In this document: positions 1 through 6,792 of the stretch, piece after piece
Position numbering within the stretch: position 1 is the first letter of the stretch
Layout: each line of letters starts with the position of its first letter
Assembly (NCBI GenBank): GCA_964628435.1
Contig: CAZVON010000026.1
Coordinates: forward strand, 1-15,816
Direction: 5' to 3'
DNA length: 15,816 bases
Source of the DNA: CAZVON01 sp964628435
Lineage (GTDB): Bacteria; Patescibacteriota; Microgenomatia; Levybacterales; UBA12049
The notes under the pieces: model-generated
Told to the model about the DNA's origin: nothing
Seen by the model: only the letters and a program-made list of their open reading frames with translations
Database searches by the model: none
Translations under genes and position numbers: made by a program

Positions 1-146
1 CTCCTATCCAAACGTAAGCTTGGAACGCGCGCCGTCCGGCGACAATTCGGAAACAAGGTCTTTGTAAGTAATATTATAACAGGAAAATGAGAGTAAATCT
101 AGTTTAGATTGTTATTTCTGGCTTAATTGCTATTGACAATAGTTAC

Positions 147-635
147 ATGTCACTAGAACGAAACCAACATTATAATCGAAGAAAAAATAATCTGTGGAGA
201 ATCGCTCCACATGCTTTCTTAATGGTTCTTCCTAATTTACTACATCCTCATAAGTTAGTAGCAAACATTAGACACCCAATTTATGAAGTAGTTCATACCG
301 GACACAAGCAATATCCCTTAGAAACCGATGATAGACATGTGGTTGAGCACTCAATATTTGGTAGATTGGTTACTATAGATGTCATCGATAGAGACGAATT
401 TCCTAAAGGACTGGTACCAAGGGTAAAACAATTATTTAGGAAAGACTTCTACTATGGGCACTGTGAATACTTTCCCCAACCCTTCAGGTTAGTGGATAGA
501 ACATATGTAAATGGAAATATTTTTGATTATCAAGAACATATTCGTAAGTTTAGAAAGTCTGGGTTCGAGTCTTCTCAGCATCCCAATAATTTTGAAGCAG
601 AGCAGCTTGTTCCAATTCCTGAAGAGGAATTATGA
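147..635 (+). CDS. Hypothetical protein, 162 aa
   Basis: I do not recognise this family. It is a basic, soluble-looking protein of 162 residues, rich in His, Arg, Tyr and Phe, with no signal peptide or membrane segment. The N-terminus (residues 1-15) is strongly basic and the last 15 residues are acidic. A His/Cys/Tyr-rich stretch around residues 100-112 (YYGHCEYFPQPF) stands out, but I know no motif that fits it. The ATG has no Shine-Dalgarno sequence in front of it. It ends in TGA, and the tRNA-Leu on the other strand lies about 60 bases downstream. The unbroken frame and natural composition suggest a real gene. The function is unknown. Confidence 0.6.
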   Translation: MSLERNQHYNRRKNNLWRIAPHAFLMVLPNLLHPHKLVANIRHPIYEVVHTGHKQYPLETDDRHVVEHSIFGRLVTIDVIDRDEFPKGLVPRVKQLFRKDFYYGHCEYFPQPFRLVDRTYVNGNIFDYQEHIRKFRKSGFESSQHPNNFEAEQLVPIPEEEL

Positions 636-673
636 AGATTAGCCCTATATATCAATCTATTCGTCAATTTGAT

Positions 674-688
674 GCCGACACCGTCGGC
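674..688. terminator. Small perfect hairpin between convergent genes
   Basis: GCCGAC (674-679) pairs perfectly with GTCGGC (683-688) across a 3-base loop. It lies between the end of the unknown gene and the 3' end of tRNA-Leu(GAG), which converge here. It has no U-tract on either strand, so its role as a terminator for either gene is inferred from position only. Confidence 0.3.
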
Positions 689-693
689 TCAGG

Positions 694-775
694 TGCGGAC
701 GAGAGGACTTGAACCTCCATGTCTTGCGACACAGCCCCCTCAAGACTGCGTGTATACCAATTCCACCACGTCCGC
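694..775 (-). tRNA. tRNA-Leu (anticodon GAG)
   Basis: The cloverleaf is complete on the minus strand. The acceptor GCGGACG (775-769) pairs with CGTCCGC (701-695), and the discriminator is A at 694. The D stem is GTG/CAC. The anticodon stem is CAGTC/GGCTG with loop TTGAGGG, which puts anticodon GAG at 741-739. A long class II variable arm and a T loop TTCAAGT follow. The long variable arm and A discriminator fit leucine. The next bases are CCT, not CCA, so the CCA tail is not encoded and must be added by the cca product. Confidence 0.95.
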
Positions 776-783
776 GTATGGCT

Positions 784-812
784 ATTTTACCACATAACAC
801 CGAATTTTCGAA
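784..812 (-). promoter_or_regulatory. Promoter of tRNA-Leu(GAG)
   Basis: Reading the minus strand, TTCGAA (807-812) is followed after 17 bases by TAAAAT (784-789). A TG lies one base before the -10, making an extended -10. Transcription would begin just upstream of the tRNA 5' end at 775. The -35 is weak, and the extended -10 carries most of the support. Confidence 0.5.
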
Positions 813-867
813 AGGCTACTGTAAGAAAAATTCTTTGGGTTTAAAAAAAAATTAAATCTGCAGACAT

Positions 868-1134
868 TTATTTGTAGACTTCTTTTCTATGACCTACTTT
901 GATAATTGTTATTGTTTTGCTCTTTTTGTGAATCAAGTACACAATTCGATAATCTCCTATCCGAATTCTATATCCTTTTCCTCCTTCAAGCTTCTGGCTT
1001 CCCGAAACATACGGATTTGTTTCTAACTGGTAAATTCTTTGAGAAATTCTAAACGCAATTTTGTCTTCTATTGTATCTAATTCTTTCTGCGCGGCTCGGG
1101 ATTTTCCTCAGCGGAGATTGAAGAAAAACACCAT
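868..1134 (-). pseudogene. RelE/ParE-type toxin, broken by an in-frame stop
   Basis: From 1107 down to 868 the minus strand reads as the body of a RelE/ParE-superfamily toxin. It has an N-terminal helix (SRAAQKELDTIEDKI), then KLEGGKGYRIRIGDYRIVY and the C-terminal TIIKVGHRKEVYK. These match the family's G-YRIR-GDYRI-Y core and its VGHR-xx-VY end. Members of this family cleave mRNA on the ribosome or act on gyrase, depending on subfamily. The frame upstream contains TGA at 1110-1108, eight codons after the only nearby ATG (1134), where the first beta strand should be. The total of 88 sense codons plus one stop fits the family length. There is no antitoxin gene beside it, and its 5' end overlaps the cca promoter. 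It is best read as a decayed toxin. A sequencing error at the TGA is the alternative. Confidence 0.75.
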
Positions 1135-1146
1135 AGATGATAAAAT
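1118..1146 (+). promoter_or_regulatory. Promoter of cca
   Basis: TTGAAG (1118-1123), a 17-base spacer and TAAAAT (1141-1146) form a good sigma-70-type promoter. The start point near 1153 leaves a leader of about 18 bases before the ATG at 1171, with no Shine-Dalgarno in it. The -35 lies inside the 5' end of the broken RelE gene on the other strand. Confidence 0.6.
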
Positions 1147-1170
1147 ACAATTGTAATTTTAGACGGCTAT

Positions 1171-2843
1171 ATGAGTACTGAAAATTTTGATCATAAAAAA
1201 TATCGCGATACTCTTGCGGCTGAGATAAAAGCGGATCCGAACAAAGAGAGGCGCCGTGAAATATTGCGTACAGCACAAGAAACTCAAGAGTATCAGGAGG
1301 CTAAGATACTTCACCGCGCTGACGCCGCGAGAGAACGAGAGCAGCTTATTGAAGGTGGTTTTATTGAAGAAGCCGGCGCTTTTGAAAAAGTCGTTGATTT
1401 TGCCAAAGCAGTTGAAGCGGCTGGAGGAAAAGCACTTTTGGTTGGCGGGTCTGTTCGTGATGAGTTGATGGGCATTCCACCAAAAGACTACGATGTAGAG
1501 GTTTATAATGTTCGGCCAGATCAACTAAAAGCACTTGCGAATGCTTTTGGTAAGGTTAATGAAGTAGGAGCCGCGTTCGGAATTCTTAAAGTTCGTGTTG
1601 GTGACATTGACATCGATGTATCTTTGCCGCGCCGCGAATCAAAAACTGGGGTCGGCCACAAAGATTTTGCAGTGAGTGCTGATCCTAACATGAGCATCAA
1701 AGAGGCGGCTAGAAGACGTGATTTTACTTTCAACTCTCTTGCAAAAGATATTTTAAGNNNNNNNNNNAGGTTTATGATTATTTTGACGGCATAAGAGATA
1801 TTCAGCAAAGAATTTTGCGTGTTACCGACGAAGAACGTTTTCGCGACGATCCGTTAAGAGTATTGCGCGGAGTGCAGTTTCTTAGTCGATTCGGTTTGAA
1901 AGTTGAAGATAGAACGGCGAGTATTATGCGCGAGATGCGAAGCGAATTAAAACATTTGCCGAAAGAGCGTCTACGAGAAGAATGGATAAAACTATTTCTC
2001 CGATCAAGGAAGCCCTCGCTCGGACTTCAGGCGGCTATGGAATGGGGAATTTTTCATGAGATGCATCCTGAACTTGTTGAGTTGCCAAAGACACCCCAAG
2101 AGCCCGAATGGCACCCCGAAGGCGATGTGTGGATTCATACGCTCATGGTTATAGACGAAGCCGCAAAAATTATTGAACAGGAACAATTGAAGGGTAACGA
2201 GGCTTTAATAGTCATGCTTGCTGCATTCTGTCATGATTTTGGAAAACCAATTACTACTCAAGAAATTAGCGGAAAAGTTCGCGCGCTCGGTCATGAAGAG
2301 GCTGGAACGGAACCGGCAAGCAAATTTCTCTCCGAAATAGGTATAGAAGCATCCTTGCGCGATCCTGTCGCAAAATTAGTTGCCGAACATTTAAAACCTT
2401 CGGTGTTTTATATTCAGGAGGTTCAGAAAGGAGAAAAAGTAACAGACGGAGCGATTAAACGTCTTGCTTCAAGAATTAGTCCAGCTACATTGAATCAATT
2501 AGTGTGTGTTGCTAAAGCAGATCATCTCGGACGTGGTCCGTTTGTCGATCCTCACGAGCCCGAAAAATCATTCATGCCGCTTGATTATCCGGCCGGTGAG
2601 TGGCTTTTACAAAAAGCTTCCGAATTGGGTGTTTATGATGTTAAACCACAGCCAGTACTATTTGGGAGAGATCTTATTGCGCTTGGTTTTAAACCCGGTC
2701 CATTGTTTGGAGAAGTTATACGAGTCGCAGATGAATTGCATGTGAGGGGTTTTACCCGCGATGAGATACTCGCGCTGATTGGTTCCCATAAAGAAATATC
2801 TCTTGAAGAAGTTGTTCAAATTTTAAAAAGTAAAGAAAAGTAA
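1171..2843 (+). CDS. cca: CCA tRNA nucleotidyltransferase with HD domain, interrupted by N run
   Basis: This enzyme adds or repairs the 3' CCA of tRNAs in the cytoplasm. Residues 1-65 are a charged helical extension. The class II nucleotidyltransferase head follows, with the GGSVRD motif at residues 92-97 and the metal-binding pair D106/D108 (KDYDVEV). Its RRRDFTFNSLA motif comes just before the N run. After it come YDYFDGIRDIQQ, RFRDDPLRVLRG (ERhxxE-type neck) and a C-terminal HD phosphohydrolase domain with His at 2135, HD at 2232-2237 and GHEEAG. The two halves are in different frames (1171 frame and 1815 frame) only because the N run has a placeholder length: the true gap must be 2 mod 3. 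The gene is almost certainly one intact gene of about 555 codons. The window's two tRNA-Leu genes lack encoded CCA, so this activity is needed. Confidence 0.93.
1758..1767. other. Assembly gap (10 N) inside cca
   Basis: Ten N bases. The reading frame before the gap (codon AGN at 1756) and after it (GTT at 1770) do not agree over 10 bases. A true length of 5, 8, 11, 14 or 17 bases would restore the frame. The conserved family motif here (D-P-L-T-G-E-V) would fit such a length. The run is therefore a placeholder and does not measure the gap. Confidence 0.95.
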
Positions 2844-2881
2844 TCTCCGCCACAAAAACCCCAAACATAAAATCGCCGTCG

Positions 2882-3038
2882 CCTGCCCGTCAGGGCAGGA
2901 CGCCGAAACAAAATTTTCTTCTTACTTATTTGAATTTTTTAGGGGGGCGCGCCTGTGCGCGCCGAGCGGCGAGGATTGATTGGGACAAAATCAATGGGCG
3001 GCACTTTGTGCCGCCCACGATCTGGCTCTCAAAAAGCC
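2882..3038. repeat. Cluster of five GC-rich hairpins, possible structured RNA
   Basis: The stretch between cca and the next gene (2844-3250) holds no long frame. Five hairpins follow each other. CCTGCCC/GGGCAGG at 2882-2899 has a 4-base loop. GGCGCGC/GCGCGCC at 2946-2963 has a CTGT loop. ATTGATT/AATCAAT lies at 2975-2995. TGGGCGGCAC/GTGCCGCCCA at 2995-3017 has a 3-base loop. GGCT/AGCC lies at 3024-3038. Local GC is far above the neighbourhood. It could be a terminator array for cca, a REP-like intergenic repeat or a non-coding RNA. None of the stems is followed by a proper U-tract. Confidence 0.5.
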
Positions 3039-3129
3039 GAAAAGTTTTGTCTTGGTGCCACTGAGCGACTTTCTTTTGAACACTTTCTGCCTTGGATTTG
3101 AAAAATTATAATCGCTTACCAAGTTCAGG

Positions 3130-3216
3130 ATGAAAATGAACAAACTATCTCAGAAGGCATTCGATATTCTAAAGCGTATTATACAAAGAAATTCCAATGA
3201 AGGAAAGGTTGTTTGA
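3130..3216 (+). CDS. Possible 28-aa peptide
   Basis: A short frame begins at ATG 3130 (MKMNKLSQKAFDILKRIIQ), with AGGA touching the start codon and a TATAAT at 3107-3112 upstream. It is basic and would form one amphipathic helix. Its TGA overlaps the -35 box of the next gene. Such a short frame can occur by chance, so this is only a candidate. Confidence 0.2.
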   Translation: MKMNKLSQKAFDILKRIIQRNSNEGKVV

Positions 3217-3241
3217 CTTGGTAAAGAGAACTTTATAGAAT
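3213..3241 (+). promoter_or_regulatory. Promoter giving a near-leaderless mRNA
   Basis: TTGACT (3213-3218), 17 bases and TAGAAT (3236-3241) are a close match to the sigma-70 consensus. The ATG of the next gene is at 3251, only 9 bases after the -10. Transcription would start about 2-4 bases before the start codon, leaving no room for a ribosome binding site. Confidence 0.65.
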
Positions 3242-3250
3242 ACACATCCT

Positions 3251-3907
3251 ATGGAACGACTCCAGCATCTTACTTCTGATCAAAGACGAAGTATCGGGAA
3301 CTGGGTTGCTGATCTTGAACCATTGAAGGAAAGATATCCAATTCTTGCTGAAGTTGATTTAGTTGTAGAAGGAGGGGTAGGAACTGGACAAACTATGGCT
3401 CATATAGCAAGAGCGTTTTTTCCAAAGGCTACCTATGTCGGTATGGATATTGCTCCAACACTTATGGCTGGAAAGCCCCGGCAACTTCAACAAGTTGATC
3501 CCGGTGTGCTAAGAGAAGTTATAGAAGCAAACAGCCATCCTACCTTAGAAATGGAAGATACTATTTTACATGCAAACTGTTTTGATGCAGAACTTGTAAG
3601 ACATATCGCACAGCAAGTTGGAGCTCAAATGCCATTTTTGGTTTCCTTTAATGCATTAAATGCTCTGGTAGATCGCAAAATGAATCCTTGGGATAGAAAA
3701 GATGATAGTGATATTACGACTATAGATGAAGTTGTTACTGGTCAATTGCCCTACAGAGGACAAATACATATATTAAATGGTGATGTTTGGGGCGATGCAA
3801 TAAGCGCAACTGGCCGAAATTTTTCTACTTTAGAAGCTGCTGCATCCCGAAGTGGATGGCAAACGGAAAGATTAGATTGCGGTTTGTTAATGCTTAAAAA
3901 GCACTAG
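3251..3907 (+). CDS. SAM-dependent methyltransferase-like protein, 218 aa
   Basis: The protein shows the start of a class I methyltransferase Rossmann fold. Motif I is LVVEGGVGTGQT (residues 37-48, the E-x-G-x-G-x-G glycine loop that holds S-adenosylmethionine). The acidic end of strand 2 is YVGMDIAP, with D66 as the candidate ribose-binding residue. A motif III-like ILHANCFD follows, then FLVSFNALNAL in the motif IV position, which has no catalytic DPPY/NPPY. There is no signal peptide or membrane segment. It stands alone with its own promoter. The substrate cannot be read from the sequence. The lack of a base-methylation motif IV argues against a DNA N-methyltransferase. The fold is fairly sure, the activity is not. 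Confidence 0.7.
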   Translation: MERLQHLTSDQRRSIGNWVADLEPLKERYPILAEVDLVVEGGVGTGQTMAHIARAFFPKATYVGMDIAPTLMAGKPRQLQQVDPGVLREVIEANSHPTLEMEDTILHANCFDAELVRHIAQQVGAQMPFLVSFNALNALVDRKMNPWDRKDDSDITTIDEVVTGQLPYRGQIHILNGDVWGDAISATGRNFSTLEAAASRSGWQTERLDCGLLMLKKH

Positions 3908-3940
3908 ATTGAAGCGGAGAGGACTTGAGTACTTTTGAGG

Positions 3941-4207
3941 CTAGAATTCTAATTGTTTCTTGAGTTGTTGTTTTCCTTTTGTAGTTTTAAGAAATTTCTC
4001 TCTTTTTAACGCATTAGTTTTTTCTTTATATGCTTCGTAATAAATAAGTTCAAGAGGTCTTCTGTTTCTGGTTGATTGAACACCACCTGAATTATGTTCT
4101 TTAATCCTTTCACGGAGGTTGCTACTAAATCCTGTATATAATTTCCCGTCAATCTTGCTCTTGAGGATATAAATGTAAAACATGTGCAGTTTTATATGCC
4201 ATATCAT
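3941..4207 (-). CDS. Small GIY-YIG endonuclease family protein
   Basis: This is a stand-alone GIY-YIG domain of the UvrC-like (UPF0213) type. The family start is MFYIYILKS, with the paired motif Y-I-Y ... LYTGFSSNL. The Arg/His segment LRERIKEHN follows, and the likely metal-binding Glu is in NALKREKFLK. The C-terminus is basic. The family usually starts at the ATG at 4183 (80 aa). An ATG at 4207 adds 8 residues and is better placed for the only Shine-Dalgarno-like sequence, AAGGA, which belongs to the palindromic repeat just upstream. The gene follows tRNA-Leu(CAG) and that repeat in the same direction, the same order as at 11125-11555. It is probably a mobile-type nuclease. The exact cleavage target is unknown. 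Confidence 0.85.
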   Translation of the reverse strand: MIWHIKLHMFYIYILKSKIDGKLYTGFSSNLRERIKEHNSGGVQSTRNRRPLELIYYEAYKEKTNALKREKFLKTTKGKQQLKKQLEF

Positions 4208-4212
4208 CCGCT

Positions 4213-4348
4213 TCCTTCGACTCGTTTACTCTTCGTCGAAGAGTGCTCCGATATGACTAACATTCGCCTTAAATTAAAGTGCGTGCACTAACGAAGCGCT
4301 CTTCATCGTACTGGCTTGCCAGAAGATGAAGCAAGCGAATGTTAGTGC
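4213..4348 (-). repeat. Palindromic repeat element between tRNA-Leu and GIY-YIG gene
   Basis: Three nested or adjacent palindromes fill this stretch. One stem-loop spans 4285-4348: GCACTAAC/GTTAGTGC outside, CTTCATC/GATGAAG in the middle and CTGGC/GCCAG at the tip, with the outer arm running into the 3' end of tRNA-Leu. ACTAACATTCGC at 4256-4267 is repeated inverted at 4335-4346. A 17-base palindrome ACTCTTCG/CGAAGAGT lies at 4228-4244. The end nearest the GIY-YIG gene reads CGAGTCGAAGGA on the minus strand (4224-4213), the core shared with the copies at 11197-11280 and 12104-12173. Confidence 0.7.
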
Positions 4349-4429
4349 CCCAAGAGGGACTCGAACCCTCACGCCATTGCTGGCACTAGCTCCTGAAGCT
4401 AGCCTGTCTGCCAATTTCAGCATCGGGGC
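4346..4429 (-). tRNA. tRNA-Leu (anticodon CAG)
   Basis: The acceptor GCCCCGA (4429-4423) pairs with TTGGGGC (4353-4347), and the discriminator is A at 4346. The D arm is CTG...CAG. The anticodon stem is CTAGC/GCTAG with loop TTCAGGA, giving anticodon CAG at 4395-4393. There is a long class II variable arm, and the T stem GAGGG/CCCTC encloses TTCGAGT. The following bases are CTA, so CCA is not encoded. The last bases of the acceptor are also one arm of the large downstream palindrome. Confidence 0.96.
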
Positions 4430-4443
4430 GAAAGCTGTACTCA

Positions 4444-4472
4444 ATTGTAACAAATGGCTATTTTCTTCACAA
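4444..4472 (-). promoter_or_regulatory. Promoter of tRNA-Leu(CAG)
   Basis: On the minus strand TTGTGA (4472-4467), exactly 17 bases and TACAAT (4449-4444), with TG one base upstream of the -10. The expected start near 4437 is about 8 bases before the mature tRNA end. Confidence 0.7.
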
Positions 4473-4486
4473 GCCAGCTTAAGAAT

Positions 4487-4738
4487 TTATTCTTCTTCCC
4501 TCTCTATGGTAATTGTGCATTCGGTTACAAGCGCTGCGATTGCGCCAACCGCTGCTAGCACTGGAGCCAAAACCGCGCCAACCACTCCAATAGTGAGTGG
4601 AAACTCAACTAAAGACTTTCCATTTTTGTCTTTAATTATAATTCTTCGTACATTTCCTTCTTTTATGATTTCTTTTACTTTTCCCAACAGTTTATCTCCA
4701 GAGACCAAAAATGATTCTTGTTTTGTTTTTTTTGCCAT
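4487..4738 (-). CDS. DUF4342 domain protein, 83 aa
   Basis: The whole protein matches the DUF4342 pattern. SFLVSGDKLLGKVKEIIKEG comes first, then NVRRIIIKDKNGKSLVEFPL, then a hydrophobic stretch (residues about 48-72, TIGVVGAVLAPVLAAVGAIA) ending in a conserved ALVTECTITIE. The hydrophobic part is long enough to insert in or lie on the membrane. The family's function is not known; related proteins carry a ubiquitin-associated-like helical start. The start is supported by AAGGCGGTGA, one base off a perfect Shine-Dalgarno, and by an upstream extended -10 promoter. It is a single-gene unit, divergent from the glycosidase-like gene. Confidence 0.88.
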   Translation of the reverse strand: MAKKTKQESFLVSGDKLLGKVKEIIKEGNVRRIIIKDKNGKSLVEFPLTIGVVGAVLAPVLAAVGAIAALVTECTITIEREEE

Positions 4739-4774
4739 GATTTTTCACCGCCTTTTTCGGAATATGACAACCAT

Positions 4775-4783
4775 ATTATAACA
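4775..4783 (-). promoter_or_regulatory. Extended -10 promoter of the DUF4342 gene
   Basis: The minus strand reads TGTTATAAT at 4783-4775, a consensus extended -10. No convincing -35 is seen (TTATCT at 18 bases is the best). The predicted leader is about 30 bases and holds the Shine-Dalgarno-like AAGGCGGTGA. Confidence 0.6.
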
Positions 4784-4818
4784 CCTATACAAATTACCAG
4801 ATAACCACATTTTCTTAC

Positions 4819-4848
4819 TTGACAAACCTGAAAAGATGGGTTTATAAT
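4819..4848 (+). promoter_or_regulatory. Consensus promoter of the glycosidase-like gene
   Basis: TTGACA (4819-4824), 18 bases and TATAAT (4843-4848) match both sigma-70 hexamers perfectly. The start point near 4855 leaves about 12 bases before the ATG at 4867. The TTG of the -35 box could be mistaken for a start codon in the same frame, but the protein cannot begin upstream of its own transcript. Confidence 0.85.
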
Positions 4849-4866
4849 TGCCATCCTAAAAAGCTC

Positions 4867-6792
4867 ATGCGTAAAACCCTGCCTATTTTACTTTTTTTAC
4901 TGTTTTTTCTTTCTTGGACTTTTGTTGCTTTTGCTCAAACCTCGTTTACGTCAGTCATATCAACTCCATGGATACTAAAAGGAGAAAACAACGCCTCAGA
5001 AAAATACGCCAGTATCGACAGAAATATACTCAAAAACAAAACACACCTTCAGCTTACCTATAATCTTCATGGAATGTGTTTACTCGGAGGAGACGCATCC
5101 GCGATTATTTTTGACCAACCAGTAGATAGAGATTGGCATTATATTTCACTTTCTGCGTATGGGAAAAATTGTTACAATGGGTCGCAAACAGTTCGTATTC
5201 CATTGTCTGATTTTGAAGGTCTTGATACAACAGCACGAGTTGGGAAATTTCATGTTCGCTTTTGGCACTACAAACCATTTGTAGTTGATATAGCTTCTGT
5301 AGCGTTAATAGGTGCTTCTGTGCCGTCCACAACTGCTTCCGCGCCAACAAGTCCCATCTCCCCTACTGGTTTTAACACGTCGACTATTTCTGTTACGCCA
5401 ACTTCTGATTCTTTTACAGGATATAAAGCGGAGTATTTTACGAATAGATATCTTCAGGGTGTACCAACTATTACTCGTAATGAAAATCAGATTAATTTTG
5501 CCTGGAATAGTGATTCTCCAGATCCAAGAATCCCAAAAGATGAATTTTCTGCTCGGTTCACCAAGAAGATTGCCATAAGCGCTGGAACATACAGATTTCG
5601 TGTTATCGCAGATGATGGTGTCAGGTTATTTGTAGATGGAAAAAAAATTATTGATCAATGGAAAGATCAACCCTCAACCACATATGCCAGTGGGATTTCC
5701 CTTTCATCGGGAAATCATACGGTTGTAATGGAATATTACGAACACTTTGGAGGTGCGGTAGCACAAATGAGCTATGTCAAGACCGCATCACAAGAATCTT
5801 CCGTAAGCACACCTACGACTTCGATCACTCCAACACAAGCACAATCGCTTATTCCAGTTTTGACTTCTTCCACAAAACAAACGTGGAGTATCCAAAGCAC
5901 CTCTTCTATGAAGGAAACAAAAGACAGAATATGTGGACAGCGTGATGCTGCCTGGATTGCGCAATGGGTGGCAAAAGCAAAAGAGTTAGGAGTAAATTAT
6001 ATTGCCATAGAAACTCCCTACGATAACCCAGGCTGTGCAAGTGCTTTGGAGTATACGAAACGATGGGTTTCGGCTATTCGTTCCGCGGGACTTAAAGTTT
6101 GGCATCGTCACATGCCGCTTGCCTTTGAAGGAATTTACGATATAGCAAAGACTAACTCCATCGATTTTCTACCAATGATCGCACAATACATTAAAACCAA
6201 CCCAACGTTGTTTGCGCAAAACGATATTTTTACTCCTATCCCAGAACCACAAAATGGGGGAATTTCCGGTATTACGTGGTGTTATGCTGGAGTGTGTCAA
6301 TTTAGAGACGCACCGCATTTTAATCAGTGGCTGCGTAGCGCCATCGATATATCAGCGCAAGCGTTTTCGTCGATTGGACTTTCAGGTAAAGTAAAGATTG
6401 GATACTTTGGGTTTGACGGATTTATTGTCTGGGGAGGAAATAATCCAGATTGGAGTGGGATTTTAGAGGATGCGACAGTGCAAAAAATGGGAAATATTAC
6501 GATTGATCATTATCCAGAGCTGGTGAATACTACCATGAAAGATGATCTAGATAAACTGCAGAAAAAATACCCCAACACCCAAATTATTATTGGTGAATGG
6601 GGAACCGTTACCAATACAACTGATTTTGTTCAACAAGTTAAAAACAGTATGAGTACCGCTGTACGTTCAAATATTATTGGATTTAACTATTGGCACATGG
6701 GAATGAGTGGCAACGAAGCCTTAATAAACGATGATTTTTCTAAAAAAATCCACTTTGATTCTGTACAATCATTCTTTAAGCCGTTTAACTAA
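4867..6792 (+). CDS. Secreted PA14-containing glycoside hydrolase-like protein
   Basis: A 641-aa exported modular protein. Residues 1-24 are a classic signal peptide (MRKTL, a Leu/Phe-rich core, then VAFA before Q). Residues 25-150 form a beta-rich domain like carbohydrate-binding jelly rolls. A Thr/Ser/Pro linker leads to a PA14 domain (about 184-303) with YKAEYF, RVIADDGVRLFVDGKKIID and GNHTVVMEYYE. After a second linker a TIM-barrel-like domain (about 340-641) carries two candidate catalytic acids. E460 lies in IPEPQNGG and E577 in IIIGEWGTV, which is the strand-4 acid/base and strand-7 nucleophile pattern of clan GH-A glycosidases. The start at ATG 4867 is chosen because a consensus promoter covers 4819-4848. 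It probably acts on extracellular glycans. The family number cannot be given. Confidence 0.8.
   Translation: MRKTLPILLFLLFFLSWTFVAFAQTSFTSVISTPWILKGENNASEKYASIDRNILKNKTHLQLTYNLHGMCLLGGDASAIIFDQPVDRDWHYISLSAYGKNCYNGSQTVRIPLSDFEGLDTTARVGKFHVRFWHYKPFVVDIASVALIGASVPSTTASAPTSPISPTGFNTSTISVTPTSDSFTGYKAEYFTNRYLQGVPTITRNENQINFAWNSDSPDPRIPKDEFSARFTKKIAISAGTYRFRVIADDGVRLFVDGKKIIDQWKDQPSTTYASGISLSSGNHTVVMEYYEHFGGAVAQMSYVKTASQESSVSTPTTSITPTQAQSLIPVLTSSTKQTWSIQSTSSMKETKDRICGQRDAAWIAQWVAKAKELGVNYIAIETPYDNPGCASALEYTKRWVSAIRSAGLKVWHRHMPLAFEGIYDIAKTNSIDFLPMIAQYIKTNPTLFAQNDIFTPIPEPQNGGISGITWCYAGVCQFRDAPHFNQWLRSAIDISAQAFSSIGLSGKVKIGYFGFDGFIVWGGNNPDWSGILEDATVQKMGNITIDHYPELVNTTMKDDLDKLQKKYPNTQIIIGEWGTVTNTTDFVQQVKNSMSTAVRSNIIGFNYWHMGMSGNEALINDDFSKKIHFDSVQSFFKPFN

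Noticed and set aside
1..100. Possible gene ends at the left edge (two plus frames, one minus frame)
   Set aside because: Three competing short frames, none with recognisable protein sequence, so no call is made. The minus strand also shows a TGTTATAAT-like box near 70-80 with no gene to match.
96..110. AATCTA/TAGATT inverted repeat as terminator
   Set aside because: Only six A/T-rich pairs and no U-tract.
868..1134. UGA read as Gly (code 25) to rescue the RelE gene
   Set aside because: TGA clearly ends several genes here (for example at 635, 3216 and 11555), and no long gene contains an in-frame TGA.
1049..1276. Minus-strand 75-codon frame over the RelE and cca starts
   Set aside because: Overlaps cca antisense, and its composition is not protein-like. 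The RelE frame explains the conserved part.
4819..4866. TTG start 16 codons upstream of the glycosidase-like gene
   Set aside because: The TTG is part of a perfect TTGACA -35 box with TATAAT 18 bases on, and the signal peptide begins at the ATG at 4867.
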